Of a stretch of 35,771 nucleotides of DNA, positions 10,063 to 17,963 are shown in pieces. Where the stretch lies: contig CAIJPE010000138.1 of assembly GCA_903822435.1 (NCBI GenBank), positions 1-35,771 of the forward strand, in the 5' to 3' direction. This DNA comes from an uncultured beta proteobacterium. Its GTDB lineage: Bacteria; Pseudomonadota; Gammaproteobacteria; Burkholderiales; Burkholderiaceae_C. The position numbers and the translations under genes are program-made. The notes beneath the pieces are model-generated. The model was not told the DNA's origin. It saw only the letters and a program-made list of their open reading frames with translations, and searched no databases. How positions within the stretch are numbered: position 1 is the first letter of the stretch; the number at the start of each line of letters is the position of its first letter.

Positions 10063-10082
10063 TTCACGGATGCTTCCGTGAA
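10063..10082. promoter_or_regulatory. 20-bp dyad in the divergent wcaJ-like/ubiJ intergenic region
   Basis: TTCACGGA (10063-10070) and TCCGTGAA (10075-10082) form a perfect 8-bp inverted repeat with a TGCT centre. It lies in the 179-base region between two divergent transcription units, about 33 bases upstream of the ubiJ -10 box and about 115 bases upstream of the transferase start. It has no T-run, so it is not an intrinsic terminator. A regulator-binding site is the natural reading, but the protein is unknown. Confidence 0.5.
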
Positions 10083-10114
10083 CGCAACGTGACCTGCGCA
10101 CGCGGCGCGCTACC

Positions 10115-10120
10115 TACAAT
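10115..10120 (+). promoter_or_regulatory. Proposed -10 box of ubiJ (leaderless transcript)
   Basis: TACAAT matches the sigma-70 -10 consensus in five of six positions and ends 6 bases before the ATG at 10127. Transcription would therefore start at or within a base or two of the start codon. No Shine-Dalgarno sequence precedes the ATG. The -35 region is poor (TGACCT at 10090-10095 is the nearest candidate, with a 19-base spacer). Confidence 0.5.
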
Positions 10121-10126
10121 CGAGCA

Positions 10127-10657
10127 ATGATTCACAGTCTGCAGACCGTCCTCGGACCCGCCCTGGCTGAGCGATTGACATTGGTCATCAACCATGTCCT
10201 GGCAGCCGAACCTGCCGCCACCGATCGCCTGCGGCCGCATGCCGGGCGCACCTTGGCGCTCACGTTGGCCGGCTGGCCCACGCTGCTGCCGCCGCCCCCG
10301 GTGCTGGCCTGGCGCGTGACCCCCGCCGGCCTGCTGGAATGGTGCGGGCTGGAGGGTGCGGGCGTGGCCGACCTGGGCGTGCAGTTGGACGCCTCCAATC
10401 CGGCACTGCTGGTGGCGCGTACGCTGGCTGGGCAGCCCCCGGCCGTGCAGATCGACGGCGACGCGCAACTTGCTGGCGACGTCAACTGGCTGCTGCAGAA
10501 CCTGCGCTGGGACGTCGCTGCCGACCTCGAGAAGCTCTTCGGCCCGGTGGCCGCTGAACAGTTGCATCGCATCGGCTCCACCCTCGCCACGGGGCTGCGC
10601 GCAGCCCTGAAGGCGGTGGCCGGGCTTGGCGAGCGGCTGCGACCGCGCCGCATGTGA
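10127..10657 (+). CDS. ubiJ: Ubiquinone biosynthesis accessory factor UbiJ
   Basis: A 176-residue SCP2-domain protein. In proteobacteria UbiJ belongs to the soluble Ubi complex and is thought to hold the hydrophobic ubiquinone intermediates with UbiK and UbiB. The SCP2-like region covers about residues 20-125 ([49 protein letters not shown]), followed by a C-terminal helical segment typical of UbiJ. The identity rests on this architecture plus position directly before ubiB, with a GTGA overlap (10654-10657). The ATG at 10127 has no Shine-Dalgarno, consistent with a leaderless message. Confidence 0.85.
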   Translation: MIHSLQTVLGPALAERLTLVINHVLAAEPAATDRLRPHAGRTLALTLAGWPTLLPPPPVLAWRVTPAGLLEWCGLEGAGVADLGVQLDASNPALLVARTLAGQPPAVQIDGDAQLAGDVNWLLQNLRWDVAADLEKLFGPVAAEQLHRIGSTLATGLRAALKAVAGLGERLRPRRM

Positions 10658-12207
10658 ACCAGGTCGGTCGCCTGGTGACCATCGTCGTCACCGTCCTGCG
10701 CTTCGGCCTGGACGAGGTGGCGCTGTCGGCGTTCCGCCAGCGCTGGGTGCGCGGGCTCGTGCGCCTGGTCACGGTCGGCCGGCGCCTGGACGCCCCCCGT
10801 GGCGTGCGCCTGCGCCAGGGACTGGAGCGCCTGGGGCCCTTGTTCGTGAAGTTCGGGCAGGTGCTGTCGACCCGGCGCGACCTGATCCCGCTGGACGTGG
10901 CGGACGAACTCGCTCGCCTTCAGGACCGCGTGCCCCCATTCCCGGCGGCGCAGTCGCGCGCCCTGGTCGAACGGGCCTTCGGTCGCCGAATCGACGAGGT
11001 CTTCACCCACTTCGAGGCCGAGCCCGTGGCCAGCGCCTCCATTGCGCAGGTGCACTTCGCCGTGCTCAAGGACGGCCGCGACGTGGCCGTGAAGGTCTTG
11101 CGGCCGGGCATGCTGGAGATCATCGACCAGGACATGAAGCTCCTCCACCTGCTGGCACGCTGGGTGGAGCGGCTGTCGCTGGACGGCAAGCGCCTGAAGC
11201 CGCGCGAAGTGGTGGCCGAATTCGACGGCTACCTGCACGACGAACTCGACCTCGTGCGCGAAGCCGCCAATGCCGCGCAGTTGCGCCGCAACATGCAGGG
11301 CCTGAACCTGGTGCTGGTGCCCGAGATGGTGTGGGAGCTGTGCACCCCGGGCGTGATGGTCATGCAACGCATGCGCGGCGTGCCGATCAGCCAGATCGAC
11401 CGCATCCGCGATGCCGGCGTGGACATCAAGAAGCTGGCGCGCGACGGCGTGACCATCTTCTTCACCCAGGTCTTCCGCGACGGCTTCTTCCATGCCGACA
11501 TGCACCCGGGCAACATCCAGGTGTCGCTGGCCCCCGAGTCCTTCGGGCGCTGGATCGCGCTGGACTTCGGGATCATCGGCACGCTGACCGAGACCGACAA
11601 GCAATACCTGGCCTACAACTTCATCGCCTTCTTCCGGCGCGACTACAAGCGGGTGGCCGAGCTCCACATCGAAAGCGGCTGGGTGCCGCCGGCCACGCGG
11701 GTGGATTCGCTCGAGAGCGCCATCCGCGCCGTGTGCGAGCCGCAGTTCGACCGGCCGCTGAAGGACATTTCCCTGGGCCAGGTGCTGCTGCGCCTGTTCC
11801 AGATCTCGCGGCGCTTCAATGTCGAGATCCAGCCGCAGCTGGTGCTGCTCCAGAAGACGCTGCTCAACATCGAAGGCCTGGGACGCGACCTCGACCCCGA
11901 CCTCGACCTGTGGGTCACCGCCAAGCCCTTCCTGGAGCGCTGGATGAACGAGCAGGTGGGCTGGCGCGGCCTGCTGGAGCGGCTGGAGCACGAAGCGCCA
12001 CGCTATGCGCAGATGCTGCCCGAACTGCCGCGGCTGGTGCACCAGGCCCTGCAACGGCAGGGGCTGACCCCCGACAACGCCGTGTTGCTGGCGCTGCTGG
12101 CCGAGCAGCGCGCCACGCGGCGCCTGCTGCAGGGGGTGCTCTGGGCAGTGGCCGGTTTCACGCTGGGTATGGTCGTCACGTGGCTGCTCACCCATGGTTG
12201 GGCGTGA
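10654..12207 (+). CDS. ubiB: Ubiquinone biosynthesis regulatory protein kinase-like UbiB
   Basis: A 517-residue ABC1/ADCK/UbiB-family atypical kinase-like ATPase, required for aerobic ubiquinone synthesis and probably acting with the Ubi complex at the inner membrane. Visible hallmarks are the KxGQ motif KFGQ (66-69), an Ala/Ser-rich loop ASASIAQVH replacing the kinase P-loop, HADMHPGN in the catalytic loop, and DFGIIG as metal-binding motif. The C-terminus has hydrophobic helices ([18 protein letters not shown]) for membrane attachment. The start is GTG, overlapping the ubiJ stop (GTGA), so the two are translationally coupled. Length is close to the usual 520-550. Confidence 0.95.
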   Translation: MNQVGRLVTIVVTVLRFGLDEVALSAFRQRWVRGLVRLVTVGRRLDAPRGVRLRQGLERLGPLFVKFGQVLSTRRDLIPLDVADELARLQDRVPPFPAAQSRALVERAFGRRIDEVFTHFEAEPVASASIAQVHFAVLKDGRDVAVKVLRPGMLEIIDQDMKLLHLLARWVERLSLDGKRLKPREVVAEFDGYLHDELDLVREAANAAQLRRNMQGLNLVLVPEMVWELCTPGVMVMQRMRGVPISQIDRIRDAGVDIKKLARDGVTIFFTQVFRDGFFHADMHPGNIQVSLAPESFGRWIALDFGIIGTLTETDKQYLAYNFIAFFRRDYKRVAELHIESGWVPPATRVDSLESAIRAVCEPQFDRPLKDISLGQVLLRLFQISRRFNVEIQPQLVLLQKTLLNIEGLGRDLDPDLDLWVTAKPFLERWMNEQVGWRGLLERLEHEAPRYAQMLPELPRLVHQALQRQGLTPDNAVLLALLAEQRATRRLLQGVLWAVAGFTLGMVVTWLLTHGWA

Positions 12208-12250
12208 AGAGCAGCGCACGCCGCATCGTGTGCCTTTCACGCCCGGGGCC

Positions 12251-12256
12251 TATACT
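12251..12256 (+). promoter_or_regulatory. Proposed -10 box of the fmdB-type gene
   Basis: TATACT, five of six consensus bases, lies in the 76-base gap after ubiB and 27 bases before the ATG at 12284, giving a leader of about 20 bases. No good -35 box is visible. It suggests that the fmdB-DUF502 unit starts its own transcript and does not depend on ubiB read-through. Confidence 0.45.
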
Positions 12257-12283
12257 GTGGGGTTTTGCACCCACGGTCCTCCC

Positions 12284-12679
12284 ATGCCCATTTACGCCTA
12301 TCGCTGCGCCCACTGCGGCCACGCGCAGGACGTGCTGCAGAAGCTGTCAGATCCTGTGCTGACCACGTGCCCCTCCTGCGGTGCCGAGGCCTACCAGAAG
12401 CAGGTCACGGCCGCCGGTTTCCAGCTCAAGGGTTCGGGCTGGTACGTCACCGATTTCCGCGGCGGCAACACGGGCGCGCCCAAGAAGGACAGTGAGTCTG
12501 CCGAGGGCCCCGCGGCCGGCACGAAGCCCGCCGACGGGCCAGCAGCCAAGACGGAGGCCCCGGCCGCCGACAAGAAGGGCGCTGAGGGGGCCGCGCCGGT
12601 GGCCAGCACCGCGGCACCGGCCAAGGCAGCCACACCGGCGGCTCCGCCCGCTGCGCCTTCAGCTGGCTCCGGCAGCTGA
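12284..12679 (+). CDS. FmdB-family zinc-ribbon protein
   Basis: A 131-residue protein of unknown function. Residues 1-42 form the FmdB/CxxC_CxxC_SSSS zinc ribbon: MPIYAYRCAHCGH, then CPSCG, giving four Cys ligands, and a VTAAGFQLKGSGWYVTDFRG segment typical of the family. The rest (about 65-131) is a low-complexity Ala/Pro/Lys/Gly tail, probably disordered, of the kind that varies in length between species. The start at 12284 is fixed by the conserved MPIYAYRC. It precedes the DUF502 gene by 29 bases, a common arrangement upstream of aspS in Burkholderiales. FmdB was named as a putative regulatory protein in an amide-utilisation locus; that name should not be read as a function here. Confidence 0.88.
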   Translation: MPIYAYRCAHCGHAQDVLQKLSDPVLTTCPSCGAEAYQKQVTAAGFQLKGSGWYVTDFRGGNTGAPKKDSESAEGPAAGTKPADGPAAKTEAPAADKKGAEGAAPVASTAAPAKAATPAAPPAAPSAGSGS

Positions 12680-12708
12680 TTGCCCGGCGGCCGCGCGCTG
12701 AAGCTGTC

Positions 12709-13353
12709 GTGAAGAAATACCTCGTCGCCGGCCTGTTGGTCTGGTTGCCCCTGGCCATCACCATCTGGGTGCTGTCCTGGCTGCTGGGCGCGCTGGATGG
12801 CGTCTTCGCGTGGCTGCTGTCGGCCACGCAGGCCGTCCTGCCCGAATCCACCCGCGCCGGCATCGAGCGGCTGCGGCACATTCCCGGCCTGAGCGTCGTG
12901 GCGATGGTGGGCGGCCTGCTGCTCACTGGCGTCTTCGCGGCCAACATGGTGGGCCAGTGGTGGTTGCGCCAATGGGACAAGCTGATGGGCAAGATCCCCA
13001 TCGTCAAGTCCATCTACAGCTCGGTCAAGCAAGTCTCCGACACCCTGTTTTCCAGCAACGGCAACGCCTTCCGCGAGGCCGTGCTGGTGCAGTACCCGCA
13101 TGCCGGTTCCTGGACCATCGCCTTCGTCACCGGCAAGCCGGGCGGCGAGGTGGCCCAGCACCTGGCCGGCGAGTGGGTGGGCGTGTACGTGCCCACCACG
13201 CCCAACCCGACCTCGGGCTTTTTCCTGATGTTGCCGCGCGCCGATGTCCGGGCGCTGAAGATGAGCGTCGACGAGGCGCTCAAGTACGTCATCTCGATGG
13301 GGGTGGTTGCGCCCGGCGGCGACTTGCAGGCCGCCGCTGTCGCGCGAAATTGA
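12709..13353 (+). CDS. DUF502 family inner-membrane protein
   Basis: A 214-residue protein of the DUF502 family, function unknown. There are two membrane helices near the N-terminus (KYLVAGLLVWLPLAITIWVL at 3-22 and LSVVAMVGGLLLTGVFAANM around 61-80), followed by a soluble domain with the family's conserved KIPIVKSIYSSVKQV, FVTGKPGG and VPTTPNPTSGFF segments. The GTG start at 12709 is preferred because it places MKKYLVAG directly before the first helix; the Shine-Dalgarno is weak. It follows the zinc-ribbon gene by 29 bases and precedes aspS by 129. Its product may be involved in envelope maintenance, but no sequence feature proves this. Confidence 0.88.
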   Translation: MKKYLVAGLLVWLPLAITIWVLSWLLGALDGVFAWLLSATQAVLPESTRAGIERLRHIPGLSVVAMVGGLLLTGVFAANMVGQWWLRQWDKLMGKIPIVKSIYSSVKQVSDTLFSSNGNAFREAVLVQYPHAGSWTIAFVTGKPGGEVAQHLAGEWVGVYVPTTPNPTSGFFLMLPRADVRALKMSVDEALKYVISMGVVAPGGDLQAAAVARN

Positions 13354-13355
13354 CG

Positions 13356-13436
13356 GGGCTGGCCCGGTTCGGCAACCGGCCAGCCCTGACGAGCCCGTCG
13401 GGCCCCGTGTGCGGGCTCGCGGTGCCTCGCGCGAGC
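13356..13436 (+). promoter_or_regulatory. Stacked, partly exclusive hairpins upstream of aspS
   Basis: The 129-base gap holds a strong hairpin, GGGCTGGCC(C)GGTT / AACCGGCCAGCCC (13356-13386; 13 bp with one bulged C and a CGGC loop). After it, GCTCGCG (13415-13421) can pair in either of two ways: as part of CGAGCCCG/CGGGCTCG (13390-13397 with 13412-13419), or with CGCGAGC (13430-13436). No T-run follows. It may be a rho-dependent or processing element after the DUF502 gene, or an attenuator-like leader of aspS. GC-rich DNA makes short stems common, so only the first is notable in itself. Confidence 0.4.
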
Positions 13437-13482
13437 GCCAGAACGCCAACCCCCCAATCAAGATTCAGTCTGGAGTGAAACG

Positions 13483-15276
13483 ATGAGAACCACCTACTGC
13501 GGCCTGGTCAGCGAAGCGCTGCTGGGCCAGACCGTCACCCTCATGGGCTGGGCCCACCGCCGCCGCGACCATGGCGGCGTCATCTTCATCGACCTGCGCG
13601 ACCGCGAAGGCCTGGTGCAGATCGTGTGCGACCCCGACCGCCCCGAGATGTTCAAGACGGCCGAGGTCGTGCGCAACGAGTTCTGCCTGAAGATCGTCGG
13701 AAAGGTCCGCGCGCGGCCGGCCGGCACCGAGAACGCCACGCTCACCAGCGGCAAGATCGAGGTGCTGTGCCTGGAGCTCGAGGTGCTGAACCCCAGCGTC
13801 ACGCCGCCCTTCCCGCTGGACGACGAGAACCTGTCGGAGACCGTGCGCCTGACGCACCGCGTGCTGGACCTGCGCCGCCCGCAGATGCAGAAGAACCTCA
13901 TCCTGCGCTACCGCGTGGCCATCGAGGTGCGCAAGTTCCTGGACGAGCAGGGCTTCATCGACATCGAGACGCCCATGCTCACCAAGAGCACGCCCGAGGG
14001 TGCGCGCGACTACCTCGTGCCCAGCCGCGTGCACGACGGCATGTTCTTCGCGCTGCCGCAGAGCCCGCAGCTGTTCAAGCAGTTGCTGATGGTGGCCGGT
14101 TTCGACCGCTACTACCAGATCACCAAGTGCTTCCGCGACGAAGACCTGCGCGCCGACCGGCAGCCCGAGTTCACGCAGATCGACCTGGAGACCTCGTTCC
14201 TGAACGAGGAGGAAATCCGCGCCATCACCGAAGCGATGATCCGCACGGTCTTTCGCAAGACCCTGGGCCTGGAACTGCCGGTGTACGCGCAGATGACCTA
14301 CGGCGAGGCCATGTTCAAGTACGGCTCCGACAAGCCCGACCTGCGCGTGAAGCTGCAGTTCACCGAGCTGACGGACACCATGAAGACCGTGGACTTCAAG
14401 GTCTTCTCGGGCCCGGCCACGACGCCCGGCGGCCGCGTGGCGGCGCTTCGCGTGCCCGGCGGCGGCGAGATGACCCGCGGCGAAATCGATGCCTACACCG
14501 AGTTCGTCAAGATCTACGGTGCCAAGGGCCTGGCGTGGATCAAGGTGAACGACGCCGGCAAGGGCCGCGACGGCCTGCAGAGCCCCATCGTGAAGAACCT
14601 GCACGATGCGGCCATCGCCGCCATCATCGCGCGCACCGGGGCGCGCAACGGCGACCTCATCTTCTTCGGCGCCGACAAGACCAAGATCGTCAACGATGCG
14701 CTGGGCGCGCTGCGACTGAAGATCGGCCACAGCGAGTTCGGCCGCAGCCACGACCTGTTCGAGGACAAGTGGGCGCCGCTGTGGGTGGTGGATTTCCCGA
14801 TGTTCGAGTACGACGAAGAGGCCAAGCGCTGGAACGCCGTCCACCACCCCTTCACGGCGCCCAAGGACGGCCATGAAGAGCTCATGAAGACCGATCCGGG
14901 GGCCTGCATCGCCAAGGCCTACGACATGGTGCTCAACGGCTGGGAAATCGGTGGCGGCTCGGTGCGGATCCACCGTGCCGAGGTGCAGGCCAAGGTCTTC
15001 GAGGCGCTGAACATCTCGCCCGAACAGCAGCGCCTGAAGTTCGGCTTCCTGCTCGATGCCCTGCAGTACGGCGCACCGCCGCACGGGGGCCTTGCCTTCG
15101 GCCTGGACCGCATCGCCACCCTGATGACGGGTGCCGAGAGCATCCGCGACGTGATCGCCTTCCCCAAGACGCAGCGCGCCCAATGCCTGCTGACCGGGGC
15201 GCCGAGCTTCGTCGACGAAGAGCAGTTGCGCGAACTGCACATCCGGCTGCGCAACCCGACATCGCAGGCCCAGTAG
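13483..15276 (+). CDS. aspS: Aspartyl-tRNA synthetase
   Basis: AspRS charges tRNA-Asp in the cytoplasm. The 597-residue protein has the bacterial class II layout: an N-terminal OB-fold anticodon-binding domain (about 1-105; [23 protein letters not shown]), the catalytic core, and a bacterial insertion (GAD) domain around residues 290-410. Motif 2 is [20 protein letters not shown] and motif 3 is [13 protein letters not shown] near the C-terminus. Length matches bacterial-type enzymes (about 590-600). GGAG lies just upstream of the ATG at 13483. Whether it is discriminating (tRNA-Asp only) or also charges tRNA-Asn is not decided here; no Asn-specific gatCAB genes are in view. Confidence 0.98.
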   Translation: MRTTYCGLVSEALLGQTVTLMGWAHRRRDHGGVIFIDLRDREGLVQIVCDPDRPEMFKTAEVVRNEFCLKIVGKVRARPAGTENATLTSGKIEVLCLELEVLNPSVTPPFPLDDENLSETVRLTHRVLDLRRPQMQKNLILRYRVAIEVRKFLDEQGFIDIETPMLTKSTPEGARDYLVPSRVHDGMFFALPQSPQLFKQLLMVAGFDRYYQITKCFRDEDLRADRQPEFTQIDLETSFLNEEEIRAITEAMIRTVFRKTLGLELPVYAQMTYGEAMFKYGSDKPDLRVKLQFTELTDTMKTVDFKVFSGPATTPGGRVAALRVPGGGEMTRGEIDAYTEFVKIYGAKGLAWIKVNDAGKGRDGLQSPIVKNLHDAAIAAIIARTGARNGDLIFFGADKTKIVNDALGALRLKIGHSEFGRSHDLFEDKWAPLWVVDFPMFEYDEEAKRWNAVHHPFTAPKDGHEELMKTDPGACIAKAYDMVLNGWEIGGGSVRIHRAEVQAKVFEALNISPEQQRLKFGFLLDALQYGAPPHGGLAFGLDRIATLMTGAESIRDVIAFPKTQRAQCLLTGAPSFVDEEQLRELHIRLRNPTSQAQ

Positions 15277-15340
15277 GCGCCGCGAGCGCCGGCTCGACGG
15301 AGTGATCCGCCGGGTCGGCGTGGCATGGCCAGCCCTTCGC

Positions 15341-15392
15341 TAAACTCAGGTCCGCCATGTCCCATACCGCCACTGCAGGTTTCGCTTCTTGA
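15341..15392 (+). promoter_or_regulatory. nudB promoter -10 box and 11-codon leader reading frame
   Basis: TAAACT (15341-15346) is a plausible -10 box. An ATG at 15357, only about 4 bases after the expected transcript start, opens an 11-codon frame (MSHTATAGFAS, stop 15390-15392). Its TGA overlaps the TTG start of nudB by two bases (TTGA at 15389-15392). The frame could couple translation into nudB, or it may be chance. Confidence 0.35.
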
Positions 15393-15856
15393 CGCCCGAC
15401 ACCGCGGCGCCGGCAGCACGCCCCTTCAAGATCCCGAAGTCGGTGCTCGTGGTCATCCACACACCGGCGCTGGAGGTGCTGTTGATCGAGCGCGCCGACC
15501 GGCCCGGCTCGTGGCAGAGCGTGACGGGCTCGGTGGACCGCCTGGATGAACCGCTGGACGAGACCGCCCGACGCGAGGTGCGCGAGGAGACCGGCATCAC
15601 CGAAGGGCTGCTGCGCGACTGGCAGCACACCAACGAGTACGAGATCTTCGCCACCTGGGCGCACCGCTACGCGCCGGGCGTGCGACGCAACACCGAGCAT
15701 GTCTTCAGCCTGGAGGTGCCAGCCGGGACGCCCGTGGTGCTGAGCCCGCGCGAGCACCTGGCCTGGCGCTGGCTGCCCTGGCACGAAGCGGCCGGCCTGT
15801 GCTTTTCGCCCAGCAACGCGCAGGCCCTGCGCGAATTGTCCGCCCGGGTGCGATGA
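15389..15856 (+). CDS. nudB: Dihydroneopterin triphosphate diphosphatase (Nudix hydrolase)
   Basis: NudB removes pyrophosphate from dihydroneopterin triphosphate in folate synthesis. The 155-residue protein has WQSVTGS and a Nudix box from Gly47 to Ile70 ending REVREETGI (62-70). The box fits G-x6-E-x7-REVREETGI, one residue longer at the first spacer than the textbook G-x5-E. The start is TTG: no ATG or GTG lies between it and the conserved KIPKSVLVVIHTPALEVLL, and an AGG stands 9 bases upstream. Its stop overlaps the next gene's ATG (ATGA at 15853-15856). Position after aspS is common in Burkholderiales. Specificity is assigned by family and neighbourhood, not by a unique residue. Confidence 0.8.
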   Translation: MTPDTAAPAARPFKIPKSVLVVIHTPALEVLLIERADRPGSWQSVTGSVDRLDEPLDETARREVREETGITEGLLRDWQHTNEYEIFATWAHRYAPGVRRNTEHVFSLEVPAGTPVVLSPREHLAWRWLPWHEAAGLCFSPSNAQALRELSARVR

Positions 15857-16680
15857 CCCGCATCGGCCCGTTCCATGCCTCGCTGCACTCGGCGGCGGCG
15901 CCGCTGTCGACCCAGGGGGGCAGCGGCCTGGTGCGCGTCGCCACCTACAACATCCACAAGGGCGTGCGCGGCGTCGGGCCCAGCAAGCGGCTGGAGATCC
16001 ACAACCTGGGCCTGGCCATCGAGGCCTTCGACGCCGATCTGGTGTTCCTGCAGGAGGTCCGGCTGTTCCACACCCGCGAGGCGCGCCAGTTCGACCGCAC
16101 CTCGTTCGGGTGGCCCAAGCAGGGCCAGGCGGAATTCCTGGCGCCCGAGGGCTACGACGTGGCCTACCGCACCAACGCCGTGACCCGCTTCGGCGAGCAT
16201 GGCAACGCGCTGCTGGCGCGCTGGCCGATGGGGCAGGTGGGCCATCACGACGTCAGCGATCACCGCTTCGAGCAGCGGGGACTGCTGCACGTGCCCGTCA
16301 CCATCTCAGGCCACACCGTGCACGCCATCGTGGTGCACTTCGGGCTGGTCCACCGAAGCCGCATGCGGCAGGTCCAGCGGCTGGCGCACTACATCCGCAC
16401 CGAGATCGGCCCCGAGGCCCCGTTGATCGTGGCGGGTGACTTCAACGACTGGGGCGAGCGGCTGGATGGCCCCATGCGCGAGCTGGGCCTGTCGCGTGCC
16501 CTGGCGCCCGGCCGGCGGCGCTCGGAATGCGTCACCTTCCCTTCGGTGGCGCCGATGTTCGCGCTGGACCGCTTCTACCTGCGTGGCCTGGCTTGCCGCT
16601 CGACCCTGGTGCCCCGAGGCCTGGCCTGGACCCGGATGTCGGACCACCTCCCCTTGGTGGCCGAACTCGAGATCGGGTGA
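15853..16680 (+). CDS. Endonuclease/exonuclease/phosphatase family protein (YbhP-like)
   Basis: A 275-residue hydrolase of the EEP (DNase I-like) fold. It has the metal and catalytic signatures ATYNIHKG (30-37), FLQEVR (Glu68), VVHFGL, GDFNDW and a C-terminal SDHLPLVAEL. The substrate is unknown; the family includes nucleases and lipid phosphatases. It overlaps nudB by four bases (ATGA) and the following clsB-like gene by one base (TGATG at 16678-16682). The pairing with a ClsB-type cardiolipin synthase matches the ybhP-clsB (ybhO) pair of Escherichia coli, which supports a YbhP-like assignment and a role near membrane lipids, though that link is inference. The upstream in-frame extension was rejected because it lies inside nudB. 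Confidence 0.85.
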   Translation: MTRIGPFHASLHSAAAPLSTQGGSGLVRVATYNIHKGVRGVGPSKRLEIHNLGLAIEAFDADLVFLQEVRLFHTREARQFDRTSFGWPKQGQAEFLAPEGYDVAYRTNAVTRFGEHGNALLARWPMGQVGHHDVSDHRFEQRGLLHVPVTISGHTVHAIVVHFGLVHRSRMRQVQRLAHYIRTEIGPEAPLIVAGDFNDWGERLDGPMRELGLSRALAPGRRRSECVTFPSVAPMFALDRFYLRGLACRSTLVPRGLAWTRMSDHLPLVAELEIG

Positions 16681-17951
16681 TGTCGGCCGTCGACCTGGAC
16701 GGCCTTCGGACCTGGGCGCTGTTGCCTGCGTCGCGCTTCGTGGGCGGCAACCGGGTCGAGCTGCTGCAAGGTGGTGACGAGCTCTTTCCGCGGATGGTGC
16801 AAGCGATCGGCGAAGCCCGGCAGGAGGTCTGGCTGGCCACCTACATCTTCCAGTCCGACCCCGCGGCCCTGCGCGTGGCGCAAGCCCTGAAGGACGCCGC
16901 CGGCCGCGGTGTGGCCGTGCATGTGGTGGTCGATGGCTTCGGGTCCATGGCATCGCTGCCGGCCTTGCGGCAGCTGCTGGCCGGCAGCGGCGTGCAGCTG
17001 GAGGTCTTCCGCCCGCTGGACCGCTGGTACGCCTGGCTGCAACCCGGCCAATTGCGGCGCCTGCACCAGAAGCTGTGTGCCTGCGACGGCCAGCAGGCCT
17101 TCGTCGGCGGCGTGAATCTCATCGACGACCGCCATGACCAGAACCACGGCTGGGGCGACACCCCGCGGCTGGACTTTTCGGTGGCCTTGGCCGGGCCGCT
17201 GGCGGCATCGGTGCAGGCCAGCATCCGTGCCATCTGGACCCGGGCGCACCTGGGCACCAGCTGGCGCAAGGAATTCCGCAGCGTGGCCCGCGGCCCGCGG
17301 CCCTTCAGGCAGGCCGTGGCCGTGCTGAGACAGCTGCGAAACGCCGCCATATTGACCGTGCCGGTCTCCACGGCGCCGGTGCAGGCTGCCTTCCTGGTGC
17401 GAGACAACCTGCGCCAGCGCCGCACCATCGAGCGCAGCTACGTCGAGGCCATCCGCCGCGCCAAGGTGCGCATCGACCTGGCCGTGCCGTATTTCTATCC
17501 TGGCCACAGCTTCATGCGCGCCCTGCGCCAGGCGGCGCGCCGGGGCGTGACGGTGCGTCTTTTGCTGCAGGGCAAGCTGGACTACCGCATTGCCGGCCTG
17601 GCGGCGCGTACGCTGTACGACGACCTGCACACCCACGGCGTGCGCATCTTCGAGTACACCCCGGCCTTCCTGCACGCCAAGGTGGCGGTGGTCGACCATG
17701 ACTGGGCCACGGTGGGCAGCTCCAACATCGACCCGCTGTCGCTGCTGCTCAACCTGGAGGCCAATCTCGTCATCCGCGACGCCGACTTCGCCGCGGCGCT
17801 GACGCAGCGCTTCGAGCAGGCGGTGGCGGTCTCGGCCCCCGTGCCCGGGCCGGCGCCCGGCTTCATGTGGAGCGGCTGGCTGCGGCGCGGCCTGGTGGCA
17901 TGGCTGGCCAACGTGTACCTGCGCATCGCCGGCATCACCGGGCGGTACTGA
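16680..17951 (+). CDS. clsB: Cardiolipin synthase, ClsB type
   Basis: A 423-residue phospholipase D superfamily enzyme, close in length to E. coli ClsB (413), that condenses phosphatidylglycerol into cardiolipin at the inner membrane. Both catalytic HKD motifs are intact: HQKLCACD (His129, Lys131, Asp136) followed by GGVN, and HAKVAVVD (His332, Lys334, Asp339) followed by GSSNID. There are no N-terminal transmembrane helices, unlike ClsA; a hydrophobic stretch near the C-terminus (RRGLVAWLANVYLRIAGI) may bind membrane. The start at 16680 shares its A with the TGA of the upstream gene. The earlier part of the open frame overlaps the previous gene and was discarded. Confidence 0.9.
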   Translation: MSAVDLDGLRTWALLPASRFVGGNRVELLQGGDELFPRMVQAIGEARQEVWLATYIFQSDPAALRVAQALKDAAGRGVAVHVVVDGFGSMASLPALRQLLAGSGVQLEVFRPLDRWYAWLQPGQLRRLHQKLCACDGQQAFVGGVNLIDDRHDQNHGWGDTPRLDFSVALAGPLAASVQASIRAIWTRAHLGTSWRKEFRSVARGPRPFRQAVAVLRQLRNAAILTVPVSTAPVQAAFLVRDNLRQRRTIERSYVEAIRRAKVRIDLAVPYFYPGHSFMRALRQAARRGVTVRLLLQGKLDYRIAGLAARTLYDDLHTHGVRIFEYTPAFLHAKVAVVDHDWATVGSSNIDPLSLLLNLEANLVIRDADFAAALTQRFEQAVAVSAPVPGPAPGFMWSGWLRRGLVAWLANVYLRIAGITGRY

Positions 17952-17963
17952 GGCCGCGGACCC

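Noticed and set aside
7269..10130. A 953-codon open frame on the plus strand
   Set aside because: It lies antisense to the epsL-like and transferase genes, both of which have clear family motifs. Long antisense frames are expected at this GC content and its translation has no recognisable domains.
10132..12240. A 702-codon open frame on the minus strand
   Set aside because: It is antisense to ubiJ and ubiB. The translation is low-complexity and is explained by codon bias.
15527..15598. One-residue-longer spacer in the nudB Nudix box as a sign of lost activity
   Set aside because: The catalytic REVREETGI block is intact and this spacing may be normal for the family in betaproteobacteria.
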